Assembly: GCF_036373705.1 (NCBI RefSeq)
Contig: NC_089856.1
Location: forward strand, 3,185,001-3,249,000
Direction of reading: 5' to 3'
Length of the DNA stretch: 64,000 bases
From: Amia ocellicauda
Lineage: Eukaryota; Chordata; Actinopteri; Amiiformes; Amiidae
Shown here: positions 26,001 to 38,347 of the stretch, piece by piece
Layout: each line of letters opens with the position of its first letter
Numbering within the stretch: position 1 is the stretch's first letter
Notes under the pieces: generated by a model
Told to the model about the DNA's origin: nothing
Databases searched by the model: none
The model's input: the letters and a program-made list of their open reading frames with translations, nothing else
Program-made: the position numbers and the translations under genes

Positions 26001-29000
26001 AGAATTTCCTGCATCATTTTTCCGTAGTGCTTTATCTTCTCAAACCTAGTGCCCCCTAAAAACCCTCCGACTGCATCGGCGCCAGCCGCGGTCGCATGTG
26101 ACATTCCGGTCTGCTTGTGCTGGAGATCGCAGGAATGCCGTGCAATTCAATAACCATTTTCAGACGTCTTCCCAGGGTTTCATTGAGGCCAAAGATTAAA
26201 AACAAAAGCACTAGAAAGGTCTGCTCATGTAGGCCGCCCTGGTTGTGGTGAAAGTCTCCAGATGCCTTGTGACCATGGCTGGGAACGGTGGTGTCCTGGT
26301 GGAGGTGATTTGGACCGAATCCTAATCGGTAAAAGAAAAAATACCTACCTGGTGCCTGATCCAGTCCATAATCGTTACAATTGGAGCACTTGAAATAAAA
26401 CTATCCTAAGCACAAGCGTACCTCTCCCTTGGGAACCGTAGGCTATTTTCCATTCTTCAGAAGACCTTGCCGGAGTGCGGATCGTCCCGGTTTCTCTGCC
26501 GGGTCAGAGTAAGTTTCCCGTCCGACCCCCTCCCGTTCTCTGACGGCCGCGTGCGTCTGTCTCTCAGGTGTCGCTCATCCTGGAGGAGAAGAACGCCCTG
26601 CTGGTGGAGACGTGCTCTCTGAAGGAGCGCCTGAGCCGCGCCGACCCCCTGGATGCATCGGCCGGCATCACCGGCAAGAAGCTGCTGCTGCTGCAGACGC
26701 AACTGGAGCAGCTGCAGGAGGAGAACTTCAGGTGAGGGCCCAGCTGGCGCTGCCCCTCCATCTTCACCTCTGGTTCCCCTGTGCCCTCTCTGATACCGCT
26801 GTGTGCCGCAGGCTGGAGAACGCCAAGGATGACCTGCGGATCCGTGCCGAGCTGCTGGAGAGGGAGGTGTCCGAGCTGCAGCACCGCAACGAGGACCTGA
26901 CCAGCCTGGCGGAGGAGGCGCAGGCCCTCAAGGATGAGATGGACATCCTGCGGTGAGTGGGGTGGCGTAAAAGGGGGATGTCCTGTGGCCGAGTCCATTT
27001 GAGACGGCCAGGGTTGACTTCTGTCCCCGCCCCCCCCCCCCGCAGGCACTCCTCTGACAGGGTGAGCCGGCTGGAGGCCATGGTGGAGACCTACAAGAAG
27101 AAGCTGGAGGACCTGGGCGACCTGCGCAGACAGGTGCGCTTGCTGGAGGAGCGCAACACGGTGTACATGCAGCGCACCTGCGAGCTGGAGGAGGAGCTGC
27201 GCAAGGCCAACGCGGTGCGCACCCAGCTGGACACCTACAAGAGACAGGTTAGCCAGGCGGGGTGGCCGGGTGACGGGGCGGGTGGCTGGGAGGCAACTGG
27301 GGTCCTCGCCTCTTCGCCGAGCGGGTAAATCTGGCCCGTGGAAGACGCGTGTGTAACGCAGCGTGGTGCATGTGATCGGCCCTCTCTCGCAGGTTCACGA
27401 GCTCCACGCCAAACACTCCTCGGAGGCGGTGAAGGCGGAGAAGTGGCAGTTCGAGTACAAGAACCTGCATGACAAGTTCGAGGCCCTGCTCAAGGAGAAG
27501 GAGGTGAGGGGCCACACTGCGCCGTCTCTGGGATGGGGGCGCAGGGAAATGAGGCATTGGTGCCGCCTGCTGACCGACCGCGGGATGGGCAAATCTGCTG
27601 CCTGCAGGTGGTTTAAATTGAAAGGGAAGTCGAGCCAGAGATCATTCCTGGTGTCTTGTGGGGGTTTGCCATTGGCTTATTTCATTTTTTATTTTTTTAT
27701 TTACTATTCCAGTCCAAACGAAATGTAGGATGTAGAATCAACACAAGAAAACGAAGCTTGAAAATCCTTAAAAAGCATGGCGTTTCAAATATTGTTGGGC
27801 ATGTCCCCACACTTTTGTCCCAAGTTACGATCTTTTATGGGGACGTTTTCCAAAACCAGTTGCCCACCCCTTGCCCCTGACTGACCGGACCCCTGGCTGT
27901 GGGTGTCTCCTGTCGTTGCAGCGCCTGATCTCGGAGAGGGACACCTTGCGCGAGACCAATGACGAGCTGAGGTGCATGCAGGTGCAGCAGAACTACCTGA
28001 GCCAAGGTGAGCTCGGGGCGTCGGGGGCAGAGCGCTTTGGGGTGGACGGCATGGGGGCGCAGACCGGGCAGAGCTTGCGGCGTTGGCATAGTTTCCCTTC
28101 TGCTTCCTGCTCCCCCAGATGAAGTGAAACCAGCAATATATGTGCAACTGTTAATCTGCAATTTTCTGAGGGAGTCAAAGCCGGGATCCCAGCTTCAGAT
28201 GCTTGCTGCCTGTTCCGTTATGTGCTCGGTGTTTGTATTCCCTTCCTCTCTGTAGTGTTTTCAGTTCAGCGGGGGCTCTGTCTGTGCCTCAGCCATGTTA
28301 ATGTCCTGTCCCTGAGGATTTCGCGGCGCTGTATCTGAGCCCCTGTCCCCTCTCCCCAGACTCCCTGTGTGAGGAGGACGCCGGCGCCGTGGGGAACCTG
28401 GCGGCTGAGATCATGCCCACGGAGTTCAGGTGAGTCCCGGGAGCGATGGAGACGCTGACCGGATCGCATCAGGACCAGCATCTGCACGGGGGGCGTGTTC
28501 TGGGCTTGCAGAATTTAAGATGACTGACTTGGTCGTCAAGTTCTATTATGGTTTAATCGTTTAAATCTGGCCGCCCTCCTCAGAGAGACGATCGTGCGTC
28601 TGCAGAACGAGAACAAGATGCTGTGCGTTCAGGAGGAGAGCTACCGGCAGAGGCTGGGGGAGACGCAGGGCCAGCTGGAGGAGTCCCAGCGCAGCCAGAA
28701 CCGCCTGGAGACGGAGAACAGGTGTGCCTCCCCTCCGCGTCTCGCCATGGACGGGTCTCCGCTCTGGCGTGTCTGTGTGCCTGTATTCCTATGAAGCTTT
28801 GTCTGACTTGTGGATGGCATATGAGAGGACACCGTGTGCGTCTGTGTGAGTGTCTCTGTGTCTCACCGCTCCTGCCCCCCCATCTCTCTCCAGGCTGCAG
28901 CAGCAGCAGATCTCAGAGCTGCGCACCCAGGTGGAGGAGCTGCAGAGAGCCCTGCAGGAGCAAGGCACCAAGACCGAGGACGTGAGTGTGCCGCCCGGCA

Positions 29001-32000
29001 GACCCCAGGACACAGGCCCCGCTGGGTCTCGTGGGATCGGAAAGCGATTTGATCTAGGAGAGCGATTCCCACCCCCCCAAGCCCCGGTGGCGCGGTGCCG
29101 TTCCGGCCTCGGCTCTAAAAACAAAATCTCCCCACTGTGAAGGGCAGAACGTCCCTATTTATTTATTTTTGGTATGAAATCTGGTGTCCCGTTCAGCAGG
29201 AGTCGAATCCCTTCACCCACCCGATCACCTGCCGGGGCAAGACTGTCCTAAAGTCTCGCACTGTTTTTATCGGACATTCAGGCGTCACTGAGGCGGTCGG
29301 ATTCCGGAACGTCCAGAAAGATCTAATCTAGAATTAACCCGATTTATTCTCGCCCCTCTTGTGAACCCAAGTCCTATTGGTTGGTGCTAAATTTAGAAAT
29401 TAAATGTTTTCAATTTCTGGAGGGGATGAAAAATGAATAAACAAACGGCACATGTAGTGTGAGGATATTTATAGGCAGTGTAAATAGCCTCTGTGCCCCG
29501 GGACGTATTTACACAAACGGACGCTTAAGTAGAGAGCGGCTGATGTTTGGGTCGAGCTGACGGCCCTGTTTTTGATTTAACCCTACCCTGATTAACTGAT
29601 CTGGATTGCTGTGATCTGGTGTGCCGAGTGAAATTAACCGCTTGTGAAATCACTAACCTGATTTTTCTCTCTCCCTCACCCTGCCCCCCCCCCAATCACT
29701 CGCTCTCCTCCTCGCAGGCGATCGTAAGTACAGCTGAAATCTGCATGCCTGTCTGATTTGAAGTGTGTGAATTCACCCCCGGGCTGTGGCGTCCTGACTA
29801 ACTTTGGCGCTCTGTTTGATTTTCCTCCACAGTCGTCTCTGTTGAAGAAGAAGCTGGAGGAACACCTGTGAGTAGATTGTTTTTTTTCTCTTAAAGTTCA
29901 GGTTTAAAATATTTCTATTTTGTTACACCCCTCATTGTTTAGTCATTATTAACAAGCTGCCGTCATTCAAAAATCCCAAAATGATGTCCATACAGCTGTC
30001 CAGATCCTGCCGTTGTTGTTGTACCAGGTCACTGAGGTGAAAACTCCTCTTCCAAGCGGTTTTGTCCAGGTTTAGTGTATTTATACAAGAACCTTTAATT
30101 GCCTGTGAAACCGGGACCTTTTCCTGGCAACAAGTGGCTGTGTGTACAGCTAACAACCATTCATAGCGGCTTGCCCTTGAAGACGCGGGTCTACGCCTGG
30201 GGTTGGGAGACGGGCTTTAAACACTGATGAAAACGGCAGTACGTGGAGAGCAGTCACAGGGCTTCATAGTCACGGTGATGTTCTGACCTTACGGGAGTGT
30301 AGACTATCTGTGTTCATCCTCCCTGCTTTATCCTGCAGGGAGAAGCTGCACGAAGCTCACTCGGACCTGCAGAAGAAGAAGGAGTTCATTGATGACCTGG
30401 AGCCCAGAGTGGATGGCAACAGTAGGCCAAACTTCCTAACTGTTCCTGGAGAACCACTGCCTAGGGTCCTCTCGGAAAGACTAATGCCTTTAGAAGAAGA
30501 CTAATGCCGTGTGTGTGTGTGTGTGTCTGTGTGTGTGCATAGTCCAAGTCCGGAGTCAGGAATTGGCAGGTTTTTTATTATTTACGAAGGTCAACAACCA
30601 CAACGCACACAGAGCGGACCTCAATAGGGCCGCTTGACCCTGACTGCACATCGTGTGTTGACAAACATTGACACACAAGGTTTCGCATGGTTTAGAGAAA
30701 AACAACTCCATATAAGGGTCAAGCGCAGCAAGCAAATTCTGCCCGAAACGCCACGATAACATTCATCTGTACTCTGAGCGAGATGTCTCGGGCTCTCTGG
30801 GGGGAAAGGTCACACTGGGTGTCCGATCTTCCCTGCAGATGCCACTGTGGTTGTGTGCATTGAGGAAGAGTCTGACCTCTAAGGGTGGGGAATGTTATCA
30901 GTTTTGGAGCTAATGAGTAATGTGGTCTGCTTGTATATGAGTTTGTGTGCTTTTGGGGGGGGTCTTGCACCTTCTTGCGGCCACTGACGGCCTTGCGGAG
31001 ATTGAAAGCATTCAGCACGGTTATATTTGTTAGTTCTAATAAAGTAATAGAAGGAAACTAGTTACTGGATTTAAGATCGACACTGTCCCTTGTGTTAATG
31101 AAGTCTTTCTTGGGAGAGCATCTGGTAGGGAGAGCTGGGCTGCGCTGAGGGGGTTCGTAAAGCCAGTTGTCCTCCTTGTGGTTTCAGTGGCGAAGAAGAT
31201 CGATGAGCTGCAGGAGATCCTGAGGAAGAAGGATGAGGACATGAAGGCCATGGAGCAGCGCTACAAGAGATACGTGGAGAAGGCCAGAACGGTGAGTTGC
31301 GGGGGGGGAGGAGAGGGGTGTGGCCAGCAGTGCTGTCGCGCCTGGGACCGACCCCCTTCCCCAGCTTTCCTAGCGTAAAAACCATGGTCTTCCTTTGTGG
31401 TCACCACTGCAGCTGAACCGGCGCACCTTCGCCATCCTCCTGTCTGTGGTGGTTTGGTGTGGGGGTGTAGTGACCACTGTTCCTCCTGTCCTCTCCCTGG
31501 CAGGTGATCAAGACCCTGGACCCCAAGCAGCAGCAGCCGTCCGGCCTGTCCCCGGAGGTGCAGGCCTTGAAGAACCAGCTGAGCGAGAAGGAGCGCAAGA
31601 TCCAGCACCTGGAGGTGAGCGAGCGCCGCCGCCCCCCTCCCCGGCCTTTGACTTTTGACCGTGGATGGATTGGGGTTAAAATAGCATCGTTACGGACCCG
31701 CGGTCTCCCAGATTCTTGGTGCTTCTGTCCTTGTGTGGCTCGCGCAGGCAGGCGTACGGGCCGATGGGGCAGCAGTGTCCCTGCTCCGGCCCCTGTGCCG
31801 CGTGCTGTGTAGTAAGAGCCGCTCTCCCCTGTGCTCTTCCTGCAGAACGACTACGAGAAGTCCAAGTCCCGGCACGACCAGGAGGAGAAGCTCATCATCA
31901 GCGCCTGGTACAACATGGTGAGTGAGCCCAGTGCAAGCCCAGCCCATAAACGAGATGTCAGCGTTTCCGTTTCTGCTAGGGCGGGGGGGGGAATGAAACG

Positions 32001-32174
32001 GGATGCGTTTAATAAACTCGTCTCCTCCCCCCTTCCCCACAGGGCATGGCTCTCCACCAGAAGGTGACGTCGGAGAGGACCAGTGGGGGTGGGGTGGCCC
32101 AGTCCTTCCTGGCCCAGCAGAGACAGTCCACCAATGCCAGGAGGGGCCTCTCCCCGCGCCTGCAGCCCAGATAA
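20065..32174 (+). CDS. hook2: HOOK2, Hook microtubule-tethering / dynein adaptor protein
   Basis: HOOK2 links dynein-dynactin and the FTS-FHIP complex to endosomal and centrosomal cargo in the cytoplasm. I assembled 23 coding exons: 20065-20109, 21854-21936, 22734-22806, 23076-23126, 23224-23356, 23479-23546, 23786-23848, 24231-24311, 26568-26731, 26812-26952, 27046-27247, 27393-27503, 27922-28006, 28360-28429, 28584-28721, 28894-28981, 29718-29723, 29833-29867, 30339-30421, 31188-31291, 31504-31614, 31846-31917, 32043-32174. They join in frame with GT-AG introns into 712 codons, close to human HOOK2 (about 719). Residues 1 to about 160 form the N-terminal Hook domain. Its last helix holds VQHVVMTAIQEL (141-152), which in the family contacts dynein light intermediate chain. 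Residues 170-650 are heptad-rich coiled coil. The C-terminus keeps SAWYNMGMA and QSFLAQQRQ of the cargo-binding end. The start MSLNKADLC aligns with human MSVDKAELC. BEST2 follows convergently. Confidence 0.97.
20523..20530. promoter_or_regulatory. Perfect CRE palindrome in HOOK2 intron 1
   Basis: TGACGTCA lies about 410 bp after the first coding exon, in CG-rich sequence. CREB/ATF binding is plausible but unproven. Confidence 0.3.
29718..29723 (+). other. hook2: HOOK2 6-nt microexon (coding exon 17)
   Basis: Six bases (GCGATC, Ala-Ile) sit between a long pyrimidine tract ending in GCAG and a consensus donor GTAAGT. Both flanking introns are phase 0. Including it gives T-E-D-A-I-S-S-L-L, matching human HOOK2 T-E-D-A-I-S-I-L-L as I recall it. 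Without it the protein would lose two residues but stay in frame. Confidence 0.85.
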
Positions 32175-32279
32175 GGGCAGCTATGCTGGGTCCCCCCGCC
32201 ACGGCGTTCAGACGGCTGTGGCTCCTCACCGGCCCCTCGGAGCAGTGCTGCCCCTCAGGCACTGGAATGGCGTGGATTA

Positions 32280-32323
<44 letters not shown>

Positions 32324-34545
32324 GGGGTCTGGAGGGCGGCCCCCTGATTTGTCAAGCTGCTGCACAAAGCACACCGGCCTCTCTGGCCACAAAGACCGAC
32401 TGTAGCGACTGTTCCTGAGGACTAGAAGCTTCTGTCTATATTGATCGTTCTCTTTTGTTTTTTTGGTCCCCCCCCCAGTTTATACTTTCTCTCCTCCCTC
32501 CTCCTCGCTGGTCACAGGCCGTGGAGCGGTTCTTCCGAGTACTGCACCGGTCGCCTATTGTTGCTGCTGTAGAGAGACGGAAGATCTGTATTCGATTGGC
32601 CCTCCACTCTGCTGCGGGGCCCTCGTGACGCGTTGTCTTCCCTCCTGCATCCCGTCATGTAAGAGACCGTGCCGTCTACACGGGATAACCGGAGGGTCGT
32701 ATTCTGCTCCCTGAAAGATCGGTTTGAAGGAGGACACCTGGTCTTGAAAGCGACCTGTTGGCCCGTCCATGGGACGGGGGGGACCGTACTTAGTATTTTT
32801 ATTTGGAGAAAAAAAAAGTTTCAAGATCTTGTCCTTCTTTGGCACTTCTTGGGAAGTGCATGTTTTTATTTTAGTTCTTTTTATGATTAGATTGCTTTAC
32901 TTTTAAATAATGTAAGGCCATTTTTAATCCCCCCCCTCATTTTAAGGTAGCATTTACTAGAACAAATCATCATGTAAGGGTTTAAAGTTTTCTCCCGACT
33001 TATGTTTTTAAGTGTCTGTACCTTGGAGAGAATAGAGTATAATTGTCGAACACCTACAAGTTTACAAATCGGCAGAATATAGAAGATTTCCTGATTGTTT
33101 GGTTATTTTCAATGTGTTTTTATTTTTAAATGTATTTTAACTACCTACTCTTGTACATTGTAGACACGCGCTTAAGCACTTTTCTTTTCTACAGGTTAAA
33201 AAAAAAAATGTATATATTGGTAATGCCTCCAAGCTACAGTGCCTCTCTGCACAGATTGAGTCTGTGATCATTCCCCCGAGGGGGTGAAATTGACGCGTCG
33301 AGCGCCCCAGGCCACTCAGTTGGTCTGTTTGGACCGCCTGTGAAGGAATGAAACGGGCCGACTTCGCTACACGACCGCGCCGCCACTTCCGGAGGTGGCA
33401 GGAGTCGATGTATTAAGAGACTGCGGTACGATTTGCTCATAATCAAATTCAATTATAATCCGCGATGAGTAACTCTTCGATTTGCCTGTCCGGCTGAGAA
33501 CCCGCTCTGACACGCTGTCCGGCGGTGGGGCGTGTTTGTGGGTGAAAAAGCTCATTGGAGTCTGAATCATCATGATGCGTCGCACAGAGACGTTCCTGAC
33601 GGATGTGCTGGCGTTTCTCGTGCTGTGATGCAGTGAGTTGTATTAACGGTACTATATTTATATGCCCTGTGTGCATCTGTAAAAAATAATAATGATATCT
33701 GGTTGACATGCTTGTAACCGTGCTGCTACAGTCTGCACCTGTGAAGTTCAGTGTCCAGGGGCGATTTAAAGAGATGAAAACTTATTTTAACCTCTTGAAA
33801 GGAAGTGATGGAAGAGAACAGCTGACGCGTGTCTAAAACACTGGACAACACAACGCCTCTTTGACACCTCTTAATGTATTTTATGACCACTGCTGAGATG
33901 GGAGGGTGATCCGTTTAGAGAAATGAATGCTGCCAGAGATCCCCATTTGCTGTTCCAGTCTTATCAGGGTGCGGGCGTCAGTCGGACGTGTTTCGGTACG
34001 TGTGTGGGATTGGAAACCGAATCGTTGTGGGATGCTGTGTGATTCCCAGTCCTAATGATCTGTCCTTGCTGAGCCAAGCTTTCTGTCCGGTGACTCCGTA
34101 TCTCGTCTGATTTTATTTTATTTGAGGTTTTGTTTACCTGTCACATTGCCCAGGCCTTCTCCAGTGTCAGAAGTTGATTGGCCCCTGGTCTGATTGTCTA
34201 AACCTGTTTACAGCTGCTTGATCATCCCGTTCTCCTTAGGGCTGCGTTAAGCCTCTTTAGTTTGTACACTACAGCACATGCTACACTACAAGCTTGAAGC
34301 CCAGGGTTGTTTAAATGTGTGTATTTTATTATCTGACAGACCTGGGGCAGATTCACAAAGCACAGGGGTGACGTGTAGATTTTTATCGTTGTTTTAGAGG
34401 TTTCCATTTTTCGGTGGGTTTTTTTTGTACATATTTAATTGGGTTGGTGGGGAATGTGGGAGTGGAGGCTTACCAGCTACTGTAGGATGAAAAAGAAGTC
34501 CATCTGTAATCTTTTGCACTACAAATAAAAACGGGGGACTAGTAA
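32175..34545 (+). other. hook2: HOOK2 3'UTR (inferred)
   Basis: Sequence after the TAA at 32172-32174 has no open frame of interest and becomes T- and AT-rich. It carries a (CA)n run at 32280-32319. The first AATAAA after the stop in a good setting is at 34524-34529, which would give a 3'UTR of about 2.37 kb. Earlier variant signals could shorten it. Confidence 0.55.
34524..34529 (+). terminator. hook2: Probable HOOK2 polyadenylation signal
   Basis: AATAAA is followed about 20-30 bp later by TG- and T-rich sequence suited to a downstream element. It lies in the convergent gap before BEST2. Confidence 0.5.
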
Positions 34546-34629
34546 CCAACCTGTGTCCGAGTCGTCTTCCTGCTGTGTTTCTCTTCAGCTTGTTTTCATC
34601 AGCGCAGTGATGACCAGAGGTCCCCTGTG

Positions 34630-34922
34630 GATCCTAACCCAGGTCCTGAGGACCCTCTACCATGCTGCGTTTTGTTCCAGCTGAGCTCTCAATTACTTAA
34701 TTGAATTAATTTCCTAAATCGGAGCCTTTTAATGATTGTGAACAGTAGGGGGGTTAAATTAAGTATAGAATTGTATAGAGAGCTTATTAAAGAACCAGCT
34801 CTTATTACACAATTACAAAGTCCATTCTAAGCAAACTGTTACTTCAATTAAGAATTAAGTAACGGAGAGATCGGTTGGAACAAAACCCACCAGGCTAAGG
34901 GGCTCCTCCGAGGGTAGGAATC
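34630..34922. mobile_element. Non-autonomous MITE-like element, copy A
   Basis: The two ends are diverged inverted repeats. Both carry GTTTTGTTCCA, then CTCTC, then TTACTTAATT, pointing inward. The element has no coding capacity and an AT-rich centre. It shares these blocks with copies B and C. Its outer boundaries are approximate. Confidence 0.6.
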
Positions 34923-35347
34923 ACTGATTGAGCCTGTGGGGTATTTGGGTTCATGAAGTGACTAAAGTAATGCTAGGGGGAGGCCAGTCTTGTTTTGCTG
35001 CTGCGTTTCATTTAACGTGCCTAATTACTCCAAAGACTGTTCAAGCTCTGCAGTGACTCGTGGATGTTCTTCCAGGGAGGGGCAGGTGATTTATACCAGT
35101 CCTGTTGTACTGGTATGTATTTGTTTTAATGACTATAAATAGCACGGGGAACTAATTCTGGTGTAGTGTTTTTGTTTTTTATGCTCCGTTCCCAATCACG
35201 CACCAATATAAACACATACCGTAGAGCGCCGGTTACAGCCGGAATACGGCCTTCCAGTGTTCAGACTGTATCCCATCCCCCGCTGACTCCAGCCCAGCTC
35301 ACAGCACCTGACCCGAGTTCGACCAAATGTGTAACAGGATACATTAA

Positions 35348-35663
35348 ACCAGTGGGTCTCAATCCTGGTGCTGCGGGCCACATGTGCTGCTGGTTTTTGT
35401 ACTAGCTGAACTCTCAATTCATTACTAGTAAGGTACCTAACTGAACTATAATTTAACTAATCATTTGCCTAATCTGAGATCTTACATTATTTTAAACAGT
35501 TGTAGAGTTCAGGTGAAGTAGGAAACTGTAGATGGAACATGAAATCTGCACAATTTAAAAAGTAAAATGAAGCAAATTAGTTCAATTGAGGGTTTAATTA
35601 AGTAATCGGAACGAACACCAGCAGGGCAGAGGGTCCCTACGAGCAGGATTGAGAACCAGTGTG
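35348..35663. mobile_element. Non-autonomous MITE-like element, copy B, flanked by TTAA
   Basis: About 316 bp with inverted ends: each end has TCTCAATCCTG within its first 20 bases, then a TGCTGGTTTTTGT / CAGCAGGG-type block. TTAA at 35344-35347 and at 35664-35667 abuts the ends exactly, as a piggyBac-type target duplication would. No transposase is present. Confidence 0.65.
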
Positions 35664-35667
35664 TTAA

Positions 35668-36342
35668 ACGCTCCTCTTGAGCCTGCAGAATATTGTGTGA
35701 GTCTGAGATCTCTAGAAAATGTGAAAATCACATTCACTGAGCTGCGCGAGAGACCCACACTAACTGGGGATTAGAGTGGAGATTAAGTGAATCAAAGGAC
35801 GAGGTTTTTGTAGATGGTTGGCTTTGTCACCTGCCGTCCGATAAAGACACCAAACATTTGTGTCACGACCAGCAGGACATCTCGAGCTCAGAAAACAGTC
35901 TGGCAAAGAGACCCACGACACACTTATCAAATCTCCCATGGGCCTCTGCGCCATACTGCTCTCCAAGACCAAGACGTCTTACTGGTGCAGCAGGGAAATG
36001 ATGTGGGAACATTAGCGATGCTCCTATAGTAAAATATCCAGGATTTAATTTTAATAGAAACAGGGAAAATAAAAAACACTTTGACAGGACAGATACAATC
36101 ACCAATCAAACAGGAAAGCGCAAGAGGGAGCAGACAGTAAATATTTACAACACTTAACAAGAACAAACGCCACTACCAATCGACCAGGAACTGAGCTGGT
36201 TGTCAGAGACGGTCACTTCAGGATCAGGACATAAGGGTCCGTGCTGTGCTCCGTTACACAGTGTTTGTCTGGCACGGTGTCGAGGGATTGGGGGACAGGA
36301 ATAGTGTCATCTGTTCTTGGGGGACCGGGGACCCTCTGCAGC
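35668..36342. other. BEST2 3' flank, likely 3'UTR
   Basis: This follows the BEST2 stop on the minus strand. No AATAAA on that strand is obvious; an ATTAAA variant lies near 36045-36050. No other feature is seen. Confidence 0.35.
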
Positions 36343-38310
36343 TCAGTGTTTGTCCTTTGGAACCCCCCGGCCCCCGTTCATGTGCTTCACGTCAGAGATG
36401 GGGTGGGGGCTGCAGGCCTCGGACCCCATGCTGACGCTGCGCAGGCGCTGACTGCACCGGGACATGGCCGGCCAGTGTGGGGGGTGGGGCGGCGGCTGCA
36501 GCTGTTCCGTGGAACTGAAGTTGCTATTGGACGGGACGCTCAGCAGGGACCGCCCTGCCGCTTTCCCGTTGGGTGGCGGGGGCAGCCGCAGCAGCGCGGG
36601 GGGGGCCTGCGTCTCGTCCACCGTGTGGAAGGCCAAGAAGTCCTGCACCGAGCTGCCGCGGGCCGGGGAGCGTTTCGGGCCCCGGCCTTTCTCCGGCAGT
36701 GTCTCGGCCACGACGGTGGGGGTGAGGCAGCGGGGCAGCTTCCCCAGGTCCTCCAACGAAGGGTGCCGAGAGGGTGATTCCCTCGGGTCGGGCTGGGCAT
36801 CCCCATCCCCCGGTGTGAACTGGACGGCACCGAGGGGCGTGTGCTCACCGCCAGCCTCCCTGCTGCCCCCCCCGCAGCTGCACAGCGTGCTCTGGGTGTC
36901 GGGGCACAGGCAGGAGTTGAGCGAGCTGCTGTCCGAGTCGCAGCTGGACCGGCGCGCCAGCTGCTGCTGCAGCCGGGCGGAGGTGCGCGTCAGAGCGCTG
37001 CCCAGGCTGGCGGGTGAGGGTGCGGCACTCAGCAGCCGGTTCAGCAGGGCCATGTTGTTGGCGTTGTGCGGCTCCTCCGTGTTCTCGGCGATGTTCTCCA
37101 GCTGCTGGAAGTGCATCTCCTCCTTGGGCACCCTGCACATGGAGGCAAGAGCGGGACACAGTTGTCTCGGTTTATGAGTCGAGAGATCACTTTGTTTGCT
37201 TTGTATACTCTTGTTAGCAGCGACACATGAATACAATAACATTTAAAAACTAGCTTTCAGCCCATTCCCTCGGCTGATGAAAACATGAGGGCAGTCGGGT
37301 ACCAGCTGCTGAGGAGAACAGCAGCGAATCACTAACCTGCACTGGAAACTTCATGTGGTATCATACCTGGAAACCCCTTGGCCACTTACTAAATTGAGCA
37401 AAATGGAATAGTCTGCTTCCCCCACTGTAGATGTGTGCATTATAAAACCTCTTTCTATGAGACGGTTGGCAGCAGGCCCTGTGAGACTCACGCCATGTCA
37501 AAGGTGGAGCCCTGGAAGGAGGGCTTGCGCAGGACAAAGACGGTGGCGGCGGTGTAGGGCGGCCGGGGGTTGGAGTCGTTCCAGTAGCGATCCCTCTCCA
37601 TCACGGGCAGATCCCCGTACATCTCGTCAACCGCCACCATGGACACCTGCCAAAGACACCGCTCCATTATTCACTCAAATCCCTCTGGCAGGCGATGGGT
37701 TACACAGGTCGAACAGGACAGACTGGCGGACAGATGGACGCTCACCAGGAAGTTCCGGTCGATCAGCCAGTTGGTCTCAAAGTCGTCGTCGTCTTCACCG
37801 AAGGGGTTGATGAGCTGCTCGGCCACCTGCGAGGGCCACAGAGCACACGGGTCAGAGACAAACAGGCCCCGCTTACTCCTCTGCACTCAGGCGTCCATTC
37901 ATACTTTAGGGAGGGGTTTCCTCACCTTCAGCCAGCCAGCGTAGAAGAAGAACTGCAACAGGGTGAAGATGGGTATGTAGAGGTCCAGGTCGTGGCCTGG
38001 GTAGCCCTGGCTGGGGTCCAGGAACTGACGGCCGATCAGACACACCACGAAGAAACTGTACACCGCGATGGTCACCACCTGCAGGGGTGACAGACGGAGT
38101 TTCACATCTCTAGTCGCTTTCTCACCCGACACACGATGCAATTCAATCGATAGAGATTTGATTAGATGTCACACAGAAAGAGGTGTGATCAGAATGCGGG
38201 TCGGGGAGGGGTGTGTTCCTCACCTGCGTGTAGACCAGGGGCACGCTGATCATGTCATAATGGAACAGCGAGCTGCAGTTTCCCCGGAAGCTATTGAGCT
38301 CCTGATCAGA

Positions 38311-38347
<37 letters not shown>

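Noticed and set aside
36241-37177. Long open frames on the plus strand opposite the BEST2 last exon
   Set aside because: They are antisense shadows of a GC-rich coding exon whose real frame continues the bestrophin protein.
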